The notes beneath the pieces are model-generated. The model worked only from the letters and a program-made list of their open reading frames with translations, had not been told where the DNA came from and did no database searches. DNA of 64,000 bases, taken from assembly GCA_036478595.1 (NCBI GenBank), contig JAZGEF010000069.1:124001-188000 (forward strand), written 5' to 3'. Made by a program: the position numbers and the translations under genes. Of the stretch, positions 25,850 through 34,451 are shown one piece after another (the first letter of the stretch is position 1; the number at the start of each line of letters is the position of its first letter). Source of the stretch: Granulosicoccus sp036478595. GTDB taxonomy: Bacteria; Pseudomonadota; Gammaproteobacteria; Granulosicoccales; Granulosicoccaceae.

Positions 25850-27103
25850 TTAGTGTGCCACGCCAGCAGCGCCATGCTCATCAATCAGCGCGCCATCGTG
25901 AAAACGAAACATGGAAAACGGCTTAGCCATTTTGTTGGCTTTGCCCTTTGCCAGCATGTCAGCAAAAACATGACCTGACCCAGGCGTGGCTTTAAAACCA
26001 CCGGTGCCCCATGCACAATTGAAAAATAGATTTTCCACTGGTGTGGCAGAAATAATCGGGCATGCATCAGGAGCGGTGTCCACAATGCCACCCCATTGCC
26101 TGTTCATATGTACTCGGCTAACCACCGGGAACAACTCCATGATGGCTTGAGCGGTATGTTCAATAGTCGGATAGGAGCCGCGTTGACCGTAACCAACATA
26201 ACCATCGATACCAGCACCAATGACCAAATCACCTTTGTCAGATTGGGACATGTAACCGTGCACCGCATTGGACATCACCACCGTATCCAGAATAGGTTTA
26301 ATTGGCTCAGATACAAATGCTTGTAGTGGATGCGACTCGAGCGGCAATTTAAACCCTGCCATGCCGGCAGTCACGCCAGAGTTGCCAGCAGTAACACAAC
26401 CAATGCGATCAGCCTTAATCACACCGTGTTGACGAGTAGACACTCCCAGTGCGGTGCCATCTTCAACCAGGATGTCATCCACCTCGCACTGCTGGATGAT
26501 GTCAACACCTAAAGCATCAGCGGCGCGCGCGTAGCCCCACGCTACGGCGTCGTGTCGCGCAACGCCTGCACGAGGCTGCCACGACGCACCCAACACTGGG
26601 TAACGCGTGCTGCCACCGCAGTTCATGATGGGTACGATTTCTTGACATTGCTTGGCATCAAGTACCTCACCATCAATTCCATTTAGGCGGTTAGCATTAA
26701 CGCGACGCTGAATGTCGCGCATATCTTGCAGGTTATGGCCCATGTTCATAACGCCACGCTGCGAGAACATCACATTGTAGTTGAGGTCTTGCGACAAACC
26801 TTCCCATAATTTCATTGCGTGCTCGTAAAGATGTGCTGATTCGTCCCACAAATAGTTTGAACGCACAATGGTGGTATTGCGGCCAGTGTTGCCGCCGCCC
26901 AACCAACCTTTCTCGATGACGGCAATGTTAGTTTTATTGTGCAGCTTGGCTAAGTAATAAGCCGTTGCCAAGCCATGGCCACCACCGCCCACCACGATGA
27001 TATCGTAGTGGCTTTTGGGCTTGGGATTGCGCCACATCCGCTGCCAGTTTTCCTGGTGGTGTAACGCATGTTTGACAAGCTGAAAACCAGAGTAACGTTT
27101 CAT
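25850..27103 (-). CDS. soxB: Sarcosine oxidase beta subunit
   Basis: 417 residues with an N-terminal FAD-binding Rossmann motif (IIVVGGGGHGLATAYYL, about 34-50). The ESHPLQAFVSEP stretch contains the His to which FMN is covalently attached in characterised heterotetrameric sarcosine oxidases. The Gly-rich late segment CAWGTGGFKATPGSG closes the FAD site. This subunit houses the sarcosine oxidation site. It is the first gene of an eight-gene minus-strand run. The 200 bp upstream, shared with the divergent BKACE gene, should contain both promoters. Confidence 0.96.
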   Translation of the reverse strand: MKRYSGFQLVKHALHHQENWQRMWRNPKPKSHYDIIVVGGGGHGLATAYYLAKLHNKTNIAVIEKGWLGGGNTGRNTTIVRSNYLWDESAHLYEHAMKLWEGLSQDLNYNVMFSQRGVMNMGHNLQDMRDIQRRVNANRLNGIDGEVLDAKQCQEIVPIMNCGGSTRYPVLGASWQPRAGVARHDAVAWGYARAADALGVDIIQQCEVDDILVEDGTALGVSTRQHGVIKADRIGCVTAGNSGVTAGMAGFKLPLESHPLQAFVSEPIKPILDTVVMSNAVHGYMSQSDKGDLVIGAGIDGYVGYGQRGSYPTIEHTAQAIMELFPVVSRVHMNRQWGGIVDTAPDACPIISATPVENLFFNCAWGTGGFKATPGSGHVFADMLAKGKANKMAKPFSMFRFHDGALIDEHGAAGVAH

Positions 27104-27304
27104 TATTTAATATGCCTAAACCTACTGTGCGTATTGTGCTTGTTTGGTGCTCATATGTGGCAAAAACACGTGAATTTTTAATGTCTGAGGGCGACAGCAG
27201 CAGCCCCAAACTTGCCGCTGCTGGAATACGGCATAGTCACTGCGTATTTCATCGATCCAAATGGTTGGCGTACAATGTAGTGGATAACAAAGATACGTAC
27301 AAAT

Positions 27305-28138
27305 ATGCTCAACCCAGCCACCATAATGCTCGCACCAAGCGGTGCTCGTCTGACTCAAAAAGACCATCCGGCACTGCCAATGAGCATAGCTGAAACGCTG
27401 GCTACGGCCAGCGCTGCTAGAGATGTAGGGGCCCACGCACTGCATGCCCATGTTAGGGATAACAATGGCGGGCATTTACTCGATAAAAACCTCTATCGCG
27501 AGCTCTTGAGCACGGCTGGCAGTAAGCTCGGTGCAGACTACCCAATCCAAATCACCACTGAGGCGGTCGGCATGTATACGCCCGCCCAACAAATTGCTTT
27601 AATTGAACAGATCCAGCCACGTTTTTGTAGCGTTGCATTACGGGAATTATTGCCCAACGGACATACACCAATTGAAGAAGCCAAAACAAGAGATTTCTAT
27701 CATTGGGCCTTTAATCACCATATTGGGGTGCAGCATATATTGTACGGCGCGGATGATATCCATTTCTATCTTGCACAAGTCAAAGCAGGCGTGATCCCTG
27801 TCGAACAGCGTTCGGTTTTGATCGTACTGGGGCGTTATGGCACAGTACAGCTGGCCAAAATCAATGACGTTGCACCCGCAGCCGAATTAGCCAACGAGCG
27901 CGGCCTACTATGGATGCTATGCGCGTTTGGACAAACAGAAACCCACTGCTTGACGCAAGCCGCTGCACTAGGTGGTGGCGTACGAGTCGGATTTGAGAAT
28001 AGTCGTGAGAATAATGATGGGTCAATTGCCGCCGATAATACTGAGCGGGTACTCGAACTCACAGCAGAATTACGAAAGCAACAGATCCAATTAGCAGCAC
28101 CTGATCAGGTACTACGGCAACTGGGTGCTCGAGATTAA
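27305..28138 (+). CDS. BKACE family beta-keto acid cleavage enzyme (DUF849)
   Basis: 277 residues of the beta-keto acid cleavage enzyme family. These zinc enzymes cleave a beta-keto acid with acetyl-CoA to give acetoacetate and a CoA ester. The metal-binding HAHVRD motif follows a TIMLAPSGAR-type N-terminus, and ITTEAVGMYTP and ILYGADDIHFYL match family blocks. Members acting on 3-dehydrocarnitine (releasing betaine) are often found near betaine and sarcosine catabolic genes. Divergence from soxB therefore makes a dehydrocarnitine-like substrate plausible, though BKACE substrates vary and the family alone does not fix it. It follows a 200-bp shared promoter region. Confidence 0.85.
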   Translation: MLNPATIMLAPSGARLTQKDHPALPMSIAETLATASAARDVGAHALHAHVRDNNGGHLLDKNLYRELLSTAGSKLGADYPIQITTEAVGMYTPAQQIALIEQIQPRFCSVALRELLPNGHTPIEEAKTRDFYHWAFNHHIGVQHILYGADDIHFYLAQVKAGVIPVEQRSVLIVLGRYGTVQLAKINDVAPAAELANERGLLWMLCAFGQTETHCLTQAAALGGGVRVGFENSRENNDGSIAADNTERVLELTAELRKQQIQLAAPDQVLRQLGARD

Positions 28139-28153
28139 AGTCACTAAATCGGT

Positions 28154-28564
28154 CTATTCCGCGGATGACAATGGATTGTGCTTAAGTGATCGCAGGAAGA
28201 AACCTAAACCACCAAACGATAGCACCAGTATCACGATCAAGTCGAATGCGCTCATCGCACTAAATCTAAATTGCGCCCCTGCTAGTACACCTGCCATTAA
28301 CGCAACCAATGAACCTATGGCCAAAACCCACCCAAACGGATTTTTACTGTTATAGAAAATCATGATTACGCCAATAATAAATGGGATCATAATCATGCCG
28401 CTGGTAATGCCCATACCACCGATACCGTATAACCTCATACCAAACCCAAAATGGGTCGAAACAACGATTGAATTGAGCAGTAAATAAAACCCAGCGATCA
28501 TCATCATAAGACCAATCAGGAATTGAAATTCGCCGCCATTCGTCCCACCAGCCCCACGTCGCAT
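28154..28564 (-). CDS. Small integral membrane protein of unknown function
   Basis: 136 residues with an N-terminal RRGAGGTNGGEF segment followed by about four hydrophobic helices (starting LIGLMMMIAGFYLLL, then MIMIPFIIGVIMIFY, GWVLAIGSLVALMAGVLAG and DLIVILVLSFGGLGFFL). A good ribosome-binding site (GAGGAA, 6 bases before ATG) supports the start. I do not recognise a named family. It converges with the BKACE gene, separated by 15 bp, and has no operon partner. Confidence 0.75.
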   Translation of the reverse strand: MRRGAGGTNGGEFQFLIGLMMMIAGFYLLLNSIVVSTHFGFGMRLYGIGGMGITSGMIMIPFIIGVIMIFYNSKNPFGWVLAIGSLVALMAGVLAGAQFRFSAMSAFDLIVILVLSFGGLGFFLRSLKHNPLSSAE

Positions 28565-28880
28565 TAAAGTTCCTCAATCCGTATTAATTCAATCAGGCCC
28601 TAGTTGCCTACTCCCAAGATTATAGACAAGCTTTGTTAGCTGAGTGCAGATGTTTTTGTGAGATCAGAGCCACTGTAGTACAAAACAAGCAATGAAGATC
28701 ATCGATAGACTTCTTAAAAGCCTGGGCCTAGAGCCAGAAATAGCATGCGGCCTTGAGTCACCCGTCGCTAAGTTAGCTGACTCAACCAACACGCTTTGGG
28801 CAACGCGATTCCTTGAGGAACGCCATCCTATCGATATTTGAAGTTCTGACAATCGATACCGCAATTAATGTAGACACCTA
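28565..28880. other. Intergenic region with one doubtful 49-codon frame
   Basis: About 315 bp with no clear gene. A 49-codon plus-strand frame runs from ATG 28692 to TGA 28841 and would begin MKIIDRLLKSLGLEPEIACG. Its composition is protein-like but it has no ribosome-binding site, so I do not call it a gene. Confidence 0.3.
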
Positions 28881-28955
28881 TGCCGCGAAAGCACTCACAC
28901 TCAGATCCCCACCTACTCGGGGGTGGCAGCAGCATGGATGCTGTTGCAAAGCCCT
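28881..28955. repeat. Partial copy of the palindromic element
   Basis: Contains CGCGAAAGCAC, TCAGAT and a CAGCATGGATGCTG hairpin followed by AAAGCCC, in the same order as the left half of the 28994-29111 element. The matching right arm is missing. It is a degenerate or truncated relative. Confidence 0.55.
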
Positions 28956-28993
28956 TACAAATCGAGAAATAGTTAATCAAAGACTCTAAAGTA

Positions 28994-29111
28994 GGCATCA
29001 CTCTCGCGAAAGCACCTGCATTCAGATCTAAACGGCATGGATGCCGTTTCGAAGCCCCCACGGATGGGTTAATGGCGTTCTGAGTGCAGGTGCTTTCGCG
29101 GGAGTGATGCC
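28994..29111. repeat. 118-bp palindromic REP/MITE-like element
   Basis: Arms of 33 bp (28994-29026 and 29079-29111) are inverted copies with only two differences, both of which leave G-T pairs. They enclose a smaller perfect hairpin AAACGGCAT-GG-ATGCCGTTT and a segment with CACGGATGGGTT. The whole folds into one long cruciform. It encodes nothing and sits just downstream of the astacin gene. The family resembles short non-autonomous palindromes scattered in gammaproteobacterial genomes. Confidence 0.75.
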
Positions 29112-29166
29112 GGATGCGTTTAAGCCGTGATGAGAATACTTGAGCACAAAAAACGATCACCAACTG

Positions 29167-30342
29167 TCACGCATGCTGGTTTTTTCTGCTAATGATCAAA
29201 GGCATAAAAATTAGCAAAATCATCCAGCCAAAACTACCGGCACCTGAAGCTTGAGTTGCCACAGAGTCAGCTTGAATAACTGTATTTTCAGCTACTGAGC
29301 CGTTTGCATTGTTTGATACATGTGCCCTCGCATCCAACGAAATTTCAAGATCAAAATCATACAAACCCTGGAGCAAAACTACCACATCAGAGCTTGCACT
29401 ACCCGGGAGTGTATCAAGCGCACACCTAACGGCCGCATCACCAACAGCACACTGCCATTGGTTATTGGATTGAGCGAGGACAGCACGGCCTTCGGTAGGA
29501 ATGGTTACAACAATTTCACTTTCAGTCTGAACACTCAAGTTACTAACCGTGATGCTTAGTGCAGTATTGCCATCAATGACATTTTGAGTGGAAGCCAACG
29601 TTAATTCACTACCGTACATAGCTTGTACTGCAGCGATATCACCTTCACTAAGTGCTACACGCTGGCCCATGTTAGTGGTTTCGTCACTTATAGCAACGAT
29701 AGTTGGCGAGCCATTAGTAGAGAAGAACATTTCCCCATAGTGCATGATCGAATTGTAGTCATAAGCGCCACGAGTCTTAACGGCATGATCAGGCACATCA
29801 AAATTATGCTGCTTTTCTGGTGCGATGTTGCCCCAAGCAATCGTGATGTATTGATCACGGTCAGGACGTGTATGTTCATGCACAAAACCAACCGCATGGC
29901 CGATCTCATGTATCATGCTACCAACGCTACAATCTGCACCAATCCAAATTTCTTGCTCGCCACCTTGCCGGCCAACCCAAGATGCACACCCTTTAGCTTG
30001 TGTAAACATTAAGTAGTCTTGTTGTAGCTCAGCCGGTGCGTCGTTTAAAGGAACCAATGAGATAGCAGTACGATCATTCCAGTGTTGAGCAGCTTCAAGC
30101 ACACGAGTTTTTTCAATCGCTGTTAGATCCTCGTGCAGTACGTAGGGGATTACGCCAGTAGGCCAAACGCGGTCAACTCGCGCATGCATCGCAGCGCGCA
30201 ATTGAGTTGCAGTTTGGGATAGGATGTCACCTTCTAAAAGATGAGGGGCATTTGCTGCAAGCGCGCCACTGCTAAATGCTAGGCTTACAAGCAAAGCGAG
30301 CTTTGCACATGTTTTACTGTTTGTTCCGTCCAGCATTGCCAT
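29167..30342 (-). CDS. Astacin-like M12A metalloprotease with GlyGly-CTERM-like tail
   Basis: 391 residues with a signal peptide ending near SSGALAA. The protease domain has the full astacin zinc signature HEIGHAVGFVHEHTRPDRD (His145, Glu146, His149, His155) and the Met-turn SIMHYG, with a further Tyr just after. So it should be an active secreted endopeptidase. The region after about 255 is a beta-rich domain of unknown family. The C-terminus reads SGAGSFGWMILLIFMPLII then SRKNQ: a glycine-rich motif, one membrane segment and a basic end. This is the layout of GlyGly-CTERM/rhombosortase substrates. It stands alone. Confidence 0.88.
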   Translation of the reverse strand: MAMLDGTNSKTCAKLALLVSLAFSSGALAANAPHLLEGDILSQTATQLRAAMHARVDRVWPTGVIPYVLHEDLTAIEKTRVLEAAQHWNDRTAISLVPLNDAPAELQQDYLMFTQAKGCASWVGRQGGEQEIWIGADCSVGSMIHEIGHAVGFVHEHTRPDRDQYITIAWGNIAPEKQHNFDVPDHAVKTRGAYDYNSIMHYGEMFFSTNGSPTIVAISDETTNMGQRVALSEGDIAAVQAMYGSELTLASTQNVIDGNTALSITVSNLSVQTESEIVVTIPTEGRAVLAQSNNQWQCAVGDAAVRCALDTLPGSASSDVVVLLQGLYDFDLEISLDARAHVSNNANGSVAENTVIQADSVATQASGAGSFGWMILLIFMPLIISRKNQHA

Positions 30343-30637
30343 CCTCTTAATGGGAAGTTATTGCAATTTAGTGGTTTATCCCGCCTCGCTTGTCCGAGTT
30401 TCTAAGAACCCTTTTGGACTAGAGACGTTAAACAATGGATCTCCACTACACAGACCTGTTAACGGAAACTTCAGTAAATACCTTAGTCGTTTACAACTTT
30501 AAATCTGGTTTAATCGTGTGTAACAATTAATAGCGCACAAAGCGCAACGTTTCTGTCGATCAGTTGCCCCGGAAATGCCGAGTAGTTAACTCGACGATGC
30601 CGATTATGCCAAACAGCCTCGTGTGAACTAGATCAAC
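30343..30637. other. Intergenic region upstream of the astacin gene
   Basis: About 295 bp between the astacin start and the ppsR stop, both on the minus strand. It should contain the astacin promoter. I see AT-rich stretches but no convincing promoter pair, RNA gene or hairpin. Confidence 0.35.
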
Positions 30638-31474
30638 CTATACCTGCAAAACACGACTACGTAAGCCCGTACGATGCAAGATCATCGCGCCGATTTCTTC
30701 AATCGACATTTTGGTAGTATTCAAATAAGGCACGTGGCCGCCACGAAACATGCTCTCAGCTTGCGCTACCTCACGCTGACAGGTTTCAGACGAACTATAA
30801 GTTGAACCTGCATAACGCTCCTGTCTGATCTGCAGTAAACGAAATGGATCAATGGTTAAGCCAAAGAGCTTATGCCGATTGTTTAGTAAGACCGCGGGCA
30901 GCTGCTTCGACTGCAGGTCCTCTTCAGTTAATGGGTAGTTGGATACATATAGGCCCAGCTGTAATGACAGATACAGTGATGTCGGGGTTTTTCCACAGCG
31001 TGAGACTCCCACAATAATAAGGTCAGAATTGCCGTAATGATCGGTATCCATGCCATCATCGGTTTGCAGCGAGAAATGAACTGCCGCCATCCGAGAGGTA
31101 TAGGCCTTGGTGTCTGTAACCCCGTGTGAGCGCCCGACCTTATGCGATGACTCCATCTCCAACGCTTTCTCCATTGGGCCAATAAAAGTGTCAAAAAGAT
31201 CAAAGACAGGAAATTGAGAGTCCGTGAAAATAACGCGGATTTCCTCGTCAACAATGGTGATGAACAACAATGGAGCATGCCCCTCCTGCTGCTCAATCAG
31301 CTGACAGCCCTCGATCACCGCGTTTGCCTTCTCGATAGTATCGATAAATGCCAGCGTTTCTGATTCAAATCCAATAGAGGGGAACTGGCTCACCAAGCTG
31401 TGCGCCAGAGCCTGCCCAGTAAGACCGGTGCGATCAGAGACCACGATGGCCTTTCGGTTAGTTGATTTCATCAT
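30638..31474 (-). CDS. ppsR: PEP synthase regulatory protein (kinase/pyrophosphorylase)
   Basis: 278 residues of the DUF299/PSRP family. These bifunctional enzymes inactivate phosphoenolpyruvate synthase by ADP-dependent phosphorylation of a threonine and reactivate it by phosphate-dependent removal. The P-loop-like GVSRCGKTPTSLYLS (about 156-170) is the key motif; SDRTGLTGQALAHSL at the N-terminus and KHKLFGLTIDP-like residues also fit. It diverges from ppsA, its target, which fixes which of the two PSRP subfamilies (PpsR rather than the PPDK regulator) it belongs to. Confidence 0.96.
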   Translation of the reverse strand: MMKSTNRKAIVVSDRTGLTGQALAHSLVSQFPSIGFESETLAFIDTIEKANAVIEGCQLIEQQEGHAPLLFITIVDEEIRVIFTDSQFPVFDLFDTFIGPMEKALEMESSHKVGRSHGVTDTKAYTSRMAAVHFSLQTDDGMDTDHYGNSDLIIVGVSRCGKTPTSLYLSLQLGLYVSNYPLTEEDLQSKQLPAVLLNNRHKLFGLTIDPFRLLQIRQERYAGSTYSSSETCQREVAQAESMFRGGHVPYLNTTKMSIEEIGAMILHRTGLRSRVLQV

Positions 31475-31510
31475 TATTGGCCCCTGCCCTACATTTTGCT
31501 AAGCACGGGC

Positions 31511-31559
31511 ATTTTACTGCCGCTAAACCCCTGACGGCGTTGTAAAATCAATTTTTTTT
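31511..31559 (+). promoter_or_regulatory. Terminator-like hairpin in the ppsA leader
   Basis: ATTTTAC (31511-31517) pairs with GTAAAAT (31542-31548), with an inner GCCG/CGGC stem, and a run of eight T follows at 31552-31559, just before the ppsA ribosome-binding site. No gene on this strand ends here, so it looks like a leader attenuator rather than an ordinary terminator. It could also be an operator. Confidence 0.5.
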
Positions 31560-31572
31560 CAGGAGAATGTCC

Positions 31573-33939
31573 GTGGCCAGCACAATTAAGTGGTTTCGCG
31601 AACTAGGCATGCAGGATGTCCCTACTGTTGGCGGTAAGAATGCCTCCTTGGGCGAAATGATCCAAAACCTGACAGCCGCCGGCATCCATGTGCCAGATGG
31701 CTTTGCTACCACAGCCGCCGCTTTCCAAGACCACCTCGCAAGCAATCAACTTGACCAGCGCATTATTGATGCACTGAATGGGCTTGATACTAACGACACG
31801 ATCAAATTAGCTGCCGTTGGCGAACAAATTCGTCAATGGATTATGGATACGCCGTTACCTAGTGCGTTGGTAACCGATGTCACCCAAGCGTGGCAAACAC
31901 TTTGCGAAGGGTCCCCTGATGGCAGTATCGCTGTGGCGGTCCGCTCTTCGGCAACTGCAGAAGACCTCCCTGAAGCCTCCTTTGCTGGACAACAAGAAAC
32001 CTTCCTAAATGTGACATCGCTTGATGATGTGTTCAAACGCATTAGTGAAGTATTTGCATCCCTATATAACGATCGCGCGATTTCCTATCGCGTACATCAA
32101 GGCTTTGAACACGCCGATGTGGCATTGTCTGCTGGTATACAGCGGATGGTGCGCAGTGACATCGGTGCCAGCGGCGTTATGTTTTCCATCGATACCGAAT
32201 CAGGTTTCGATGATGCTGTGTTTATTACCTCTTCTTGGGGTTTGGGCGAATGTGTCGTGCAAGGCTCCGTCAACCCAGATGAATTTTATATTCATAAGCC
32301 TGGCTTAAAGAAAAACCGACCTGCGCTGTTACGCAAAACACGCGGCAGTAAAAAAATCAAAATGGTTTATGGCGCTACCAGTGCTGTAGAAACAATCAAT
32401 GTTAATGAAGCTGATCAACTGCGTTTTTCATTGACAAATGACGATGTTCACGAACTAGCGCGTATGGCCGTCACTATCGAAGATCACTACGGCCGCCCGA
32501 TGGATATCGAATGGGGCAGAGATGGTAATGATGGCAAGCTGTATATCCTGCAAGCGCGCCCTGAAACCGTTACCTCACGCGCTAACCCTAATGTGCTCAA
32601 GCGATACCAGCTTGGCACTCATAACTCTACTGTACTAGTCTCTGGGCGTAGCATTGGCCAGCGTATTGGTGCAGGCAAAGTCAGAATTGTAGACGACATC
32701 AGCCAGATGCATACCGTTGAAGATGGCGATGTGCTGGTTACCGACATGACCGATCCCGACTGGGAACCTGTCATGAAGCGCGCCTCGGCTATTGTCACTA
32801 ACCGCGGTGGTCGCACTTGCCACGCAGCGATTATCGCCAGAGAATTGGGTGTACCGGCCGTTGTTGGTTGTAACACTGCTACTGATATTTTAAAGGACGG
32901 CCAACACGTTACCGTCTCTTGCGCCGAAGGTGATACAGGTAATATTTATGATTCGCAGATTGGCTTTGAAGTCACTGAGACTCAGCTTGATAAATTGCCT
33001 GAGCTCCCATTCAAACTCACAATGAACGTGGGTAACCCAGAACGTGCTTTTGGGTTCAGCCGTTTGCCGCACAGCGGCATTGGCTTGGCAAGGCTTGAGT
33101 TTATTATTAGTAACACCATTGGCATACACCCAAAAGCGCTCCTCAATTACGACTCGATGCCTGACGAGGTGCGCGCACAAATAGAGGTACGCATTGCAGG
33201 TTACGACAACCCCGTGCAGTTTTATATCGATAAGATAGTTGAAGGTGTATCGACACTTGGCGCAGCATTCAGTCCGCACCCGGTTATTGTTCGGCTCTCC
33301 GATTTTAAGTCAAATGAATACGCCAATATGGTTGGTGGCCAAATATTCGAACCCAATGAAGAAAACCCCATGATCGGATTCAGAGGAGCTTCACGCTATA
33401 TCTCCTCCTCGTTTCAAGAATGTTTCGAGCTCGAATGTAAAGCACTAAAGAAAGTCCGCGATGAAATGGGCTTAACAAATATCGAGCTGATGGTACCGTT
33501 CGTTAGAACGCTCGAAGAGGCGGACCAAGTTGTGGCACTGTTGGCTGAAAACGGGCTTAAACGGGGCGAAAATGGCCTACGTATTGTCATGATGTGCGAA
33601 GTTCCTAGTAACGCCATACTAGCTGAGGAGTTTCTAGAGCGTTTTGACGGATTCTCAATTGGATCAAACGACCTTACCCAGCTCACCCTCGGATTGGACC
33701 GGGATTCGGGTCTGGTAGCCCATCTTTTCGACGAACGCGACCCAGCGGTCAAGAAATTGCTAAAACAAGCCATATCAACAGCTGTGGCACAGGGCAAATA
33801 CGTCGGAATTTGTGGGCAGGGCCCTTCCGATCACCCCGACCTTGCATTATGGTTAATGGAGCAGGGTATATCGAGCCTGTCACTTAATCCTGATACGATT
33901 GTTGAGACATGGTTATTTCTCGCTGAACAAAGGAAGTAG
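31573..33939 (+). CDS. ppsA: Phosphoenolpyruvate synthase (pyruvate, water dikinase)
   Basis: 788 residues, the normal size. It makes phosphoenolpyruvate from pyruvate and ATP for gluconeogenesis. The N-terminal ATP-grasp domain starts VGGKNASLGEM. The swivel domain carries the phospho-His in GGRTCHAAI (near 415), close to the regulatory Thr that PpsR modifies. The C-terminal PEP-binding TIM barrel contains the catalytic Cys in GICGQGPSDHPD. I prefer the GTG at 31573 over the ATG at 31567: AGGAG lies 7 bases before the GTG but only one base before the ATG. The divergent ppsR gene encodes its regulator. Confidence 0.96.
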   Translation: MASTIKWFRELGMQDVPTVGGKNASLGEMIQNLTAAGIHVPDGFATTAAAFQDHLASNQLDQRIIDALNGLDTNDTIKLAAVGEQIRQWIMDTPLPSALVTDVTQAWQTLCEGSPDGSIAVAVRSSATAEDLPEASFAGQQETFLNVTSLDDVFKRISEVFASLYNDRAISYRVHQGFEHADVALSAGIQRMVRSDIGASGVMFSIDTESGFDDAVFITSSWGLGECVVQGSVNPDEFYIHKPGLKKNRPALLRKTRGSKKIKMVYGATSAVETINVNEADQLRFSLTNDDVHELARMAVTIEDHYGRPMDIEWGRDGNDGKLYILQARPETVTSRANPNVLKRYQLGTHNSTVLVSGRSIGQRIGAGKVRIVDDISQMHTVEDGDVLVTDMTDPDWEPVMKRASAIVTNRGGRTCHAAIIARELGVPAVVGCNTATDILKDGQHVTVSCAEGDTGNIYDSQIGFEVTETQLDKLPELPFKLTMNVGNPERAFGFSRLPHSGIGLARLEFIISNTIGIHPKALLNYDSMPDEVRAQIEVRIAGYDNPVQFYIDKIVEGVSTLGAAFSPHPVIVRLSDFKSNEYANMVGGQIFEPNEENPMIGFRGASRYISSSFQECFELECKALKKVRDEMGLTNIELMVPFVRTLEEADQVVALLAENGLKRGENGLRIVMMCEVPSNAILAEEFLERFDGFSIGSNDLTQLTLGLDRDSGLVAHLFDERDPAVKKLLKQAISTAVAQGKYVGICGQGPSDHPDLALWLMEQGISSLSLNPDTIVETWLFLAEQRK

Positions 33940-33944
33940 ACAAC

Positions 33945-34433
33945 ATTCGCACGCCCACCGACCATGCTCTAAAAATTGAACGGCGCGCCAACAAACGGCG
34001 TACCAAGCTAGACGAGGCTGAATTTTGGGATGCATTAGGGGGTGATCGGCGCTCCAACGACCAGAAACGGGATAACGAAGAACAAGAACGTAAGGCTGAC
34101 CCAGCAACACAACTTGAAACCGATGTAAGAGATATTACTGGCAGCAGCAGTGCCAAGGAAAAAAACGAGCAACGTAGGGCATCCTTGCTCTCGATGCTAC
34201 ATGCCTCAGAAGAGCGCCACAGACGCGCCACATCGCGTCGCCCCACGGTGTTGGCAAAAGGCGTTGAAGTGTTGGTTTCACGTGGTGAGTCAGCTGGCGA
34301 GACTGCACGGATACTCGATGCGGATTACATCAAAAATCGGATCCTACTTTTGTTGTCCAACCAACCGACTCCACAATGGTTGCCCTTTAATCATGTCGCC
34401 ACATCTAGCAAATCGGAACCATCACTGAACTAG
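33945..34433 (+). CDS. Hypothetical protein, reading frame without a standard start codon
   Basis: A stop-free frame runs from 33927 to 34433, but no ATG, GTG or TTG occurs in its first 80 codons (first TTG at 34176, first ATG at 34185). ATT at 33945 is preceded by AGGAAG at 8 bases, a good ribosome-binding site located over the ppsA stop, so an ATT start like that of infC is possible. The protein would have about 162 residues. It is very basic then acidic: IERRANKRRTKLDEAEFWDA, a charged linker, then LSMLHASEERHRRA and an amphipathic C-terminal part. I do not recognise it. A shorter product from 34185 (82 residues) is the alternative. It lies between ppsA and the HTTM gene. Confidence 0.5.
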   Translation: MRTPTDHALKIERRANKRRTKLDEAEFWDALGGDRRSNDQKRDNEEQERKADPATQLETDVRDITGSSSAKEKNEQRRASLLSMLHASEERHRRATSRRPTVLAKGVEVLVSRGESAGETARILDADYIKNRILLLLSNQPTPQWLPFNHVATSSKSEPSLN

Positions 34434-34451
34434 TTAAGCTACACTTTAGCC

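Noticed and set aside
28692..28841. 49-codon frame with protein-like composition
   Set aside because: No ribosome-binding site and no family recognised; too short to support without conservation data.
28994..29111. CRISPR repeat
   Set aside because: A single long cruciform plus a partial copy with no regular spacers and no cas genes does not fit a CRISPR array.
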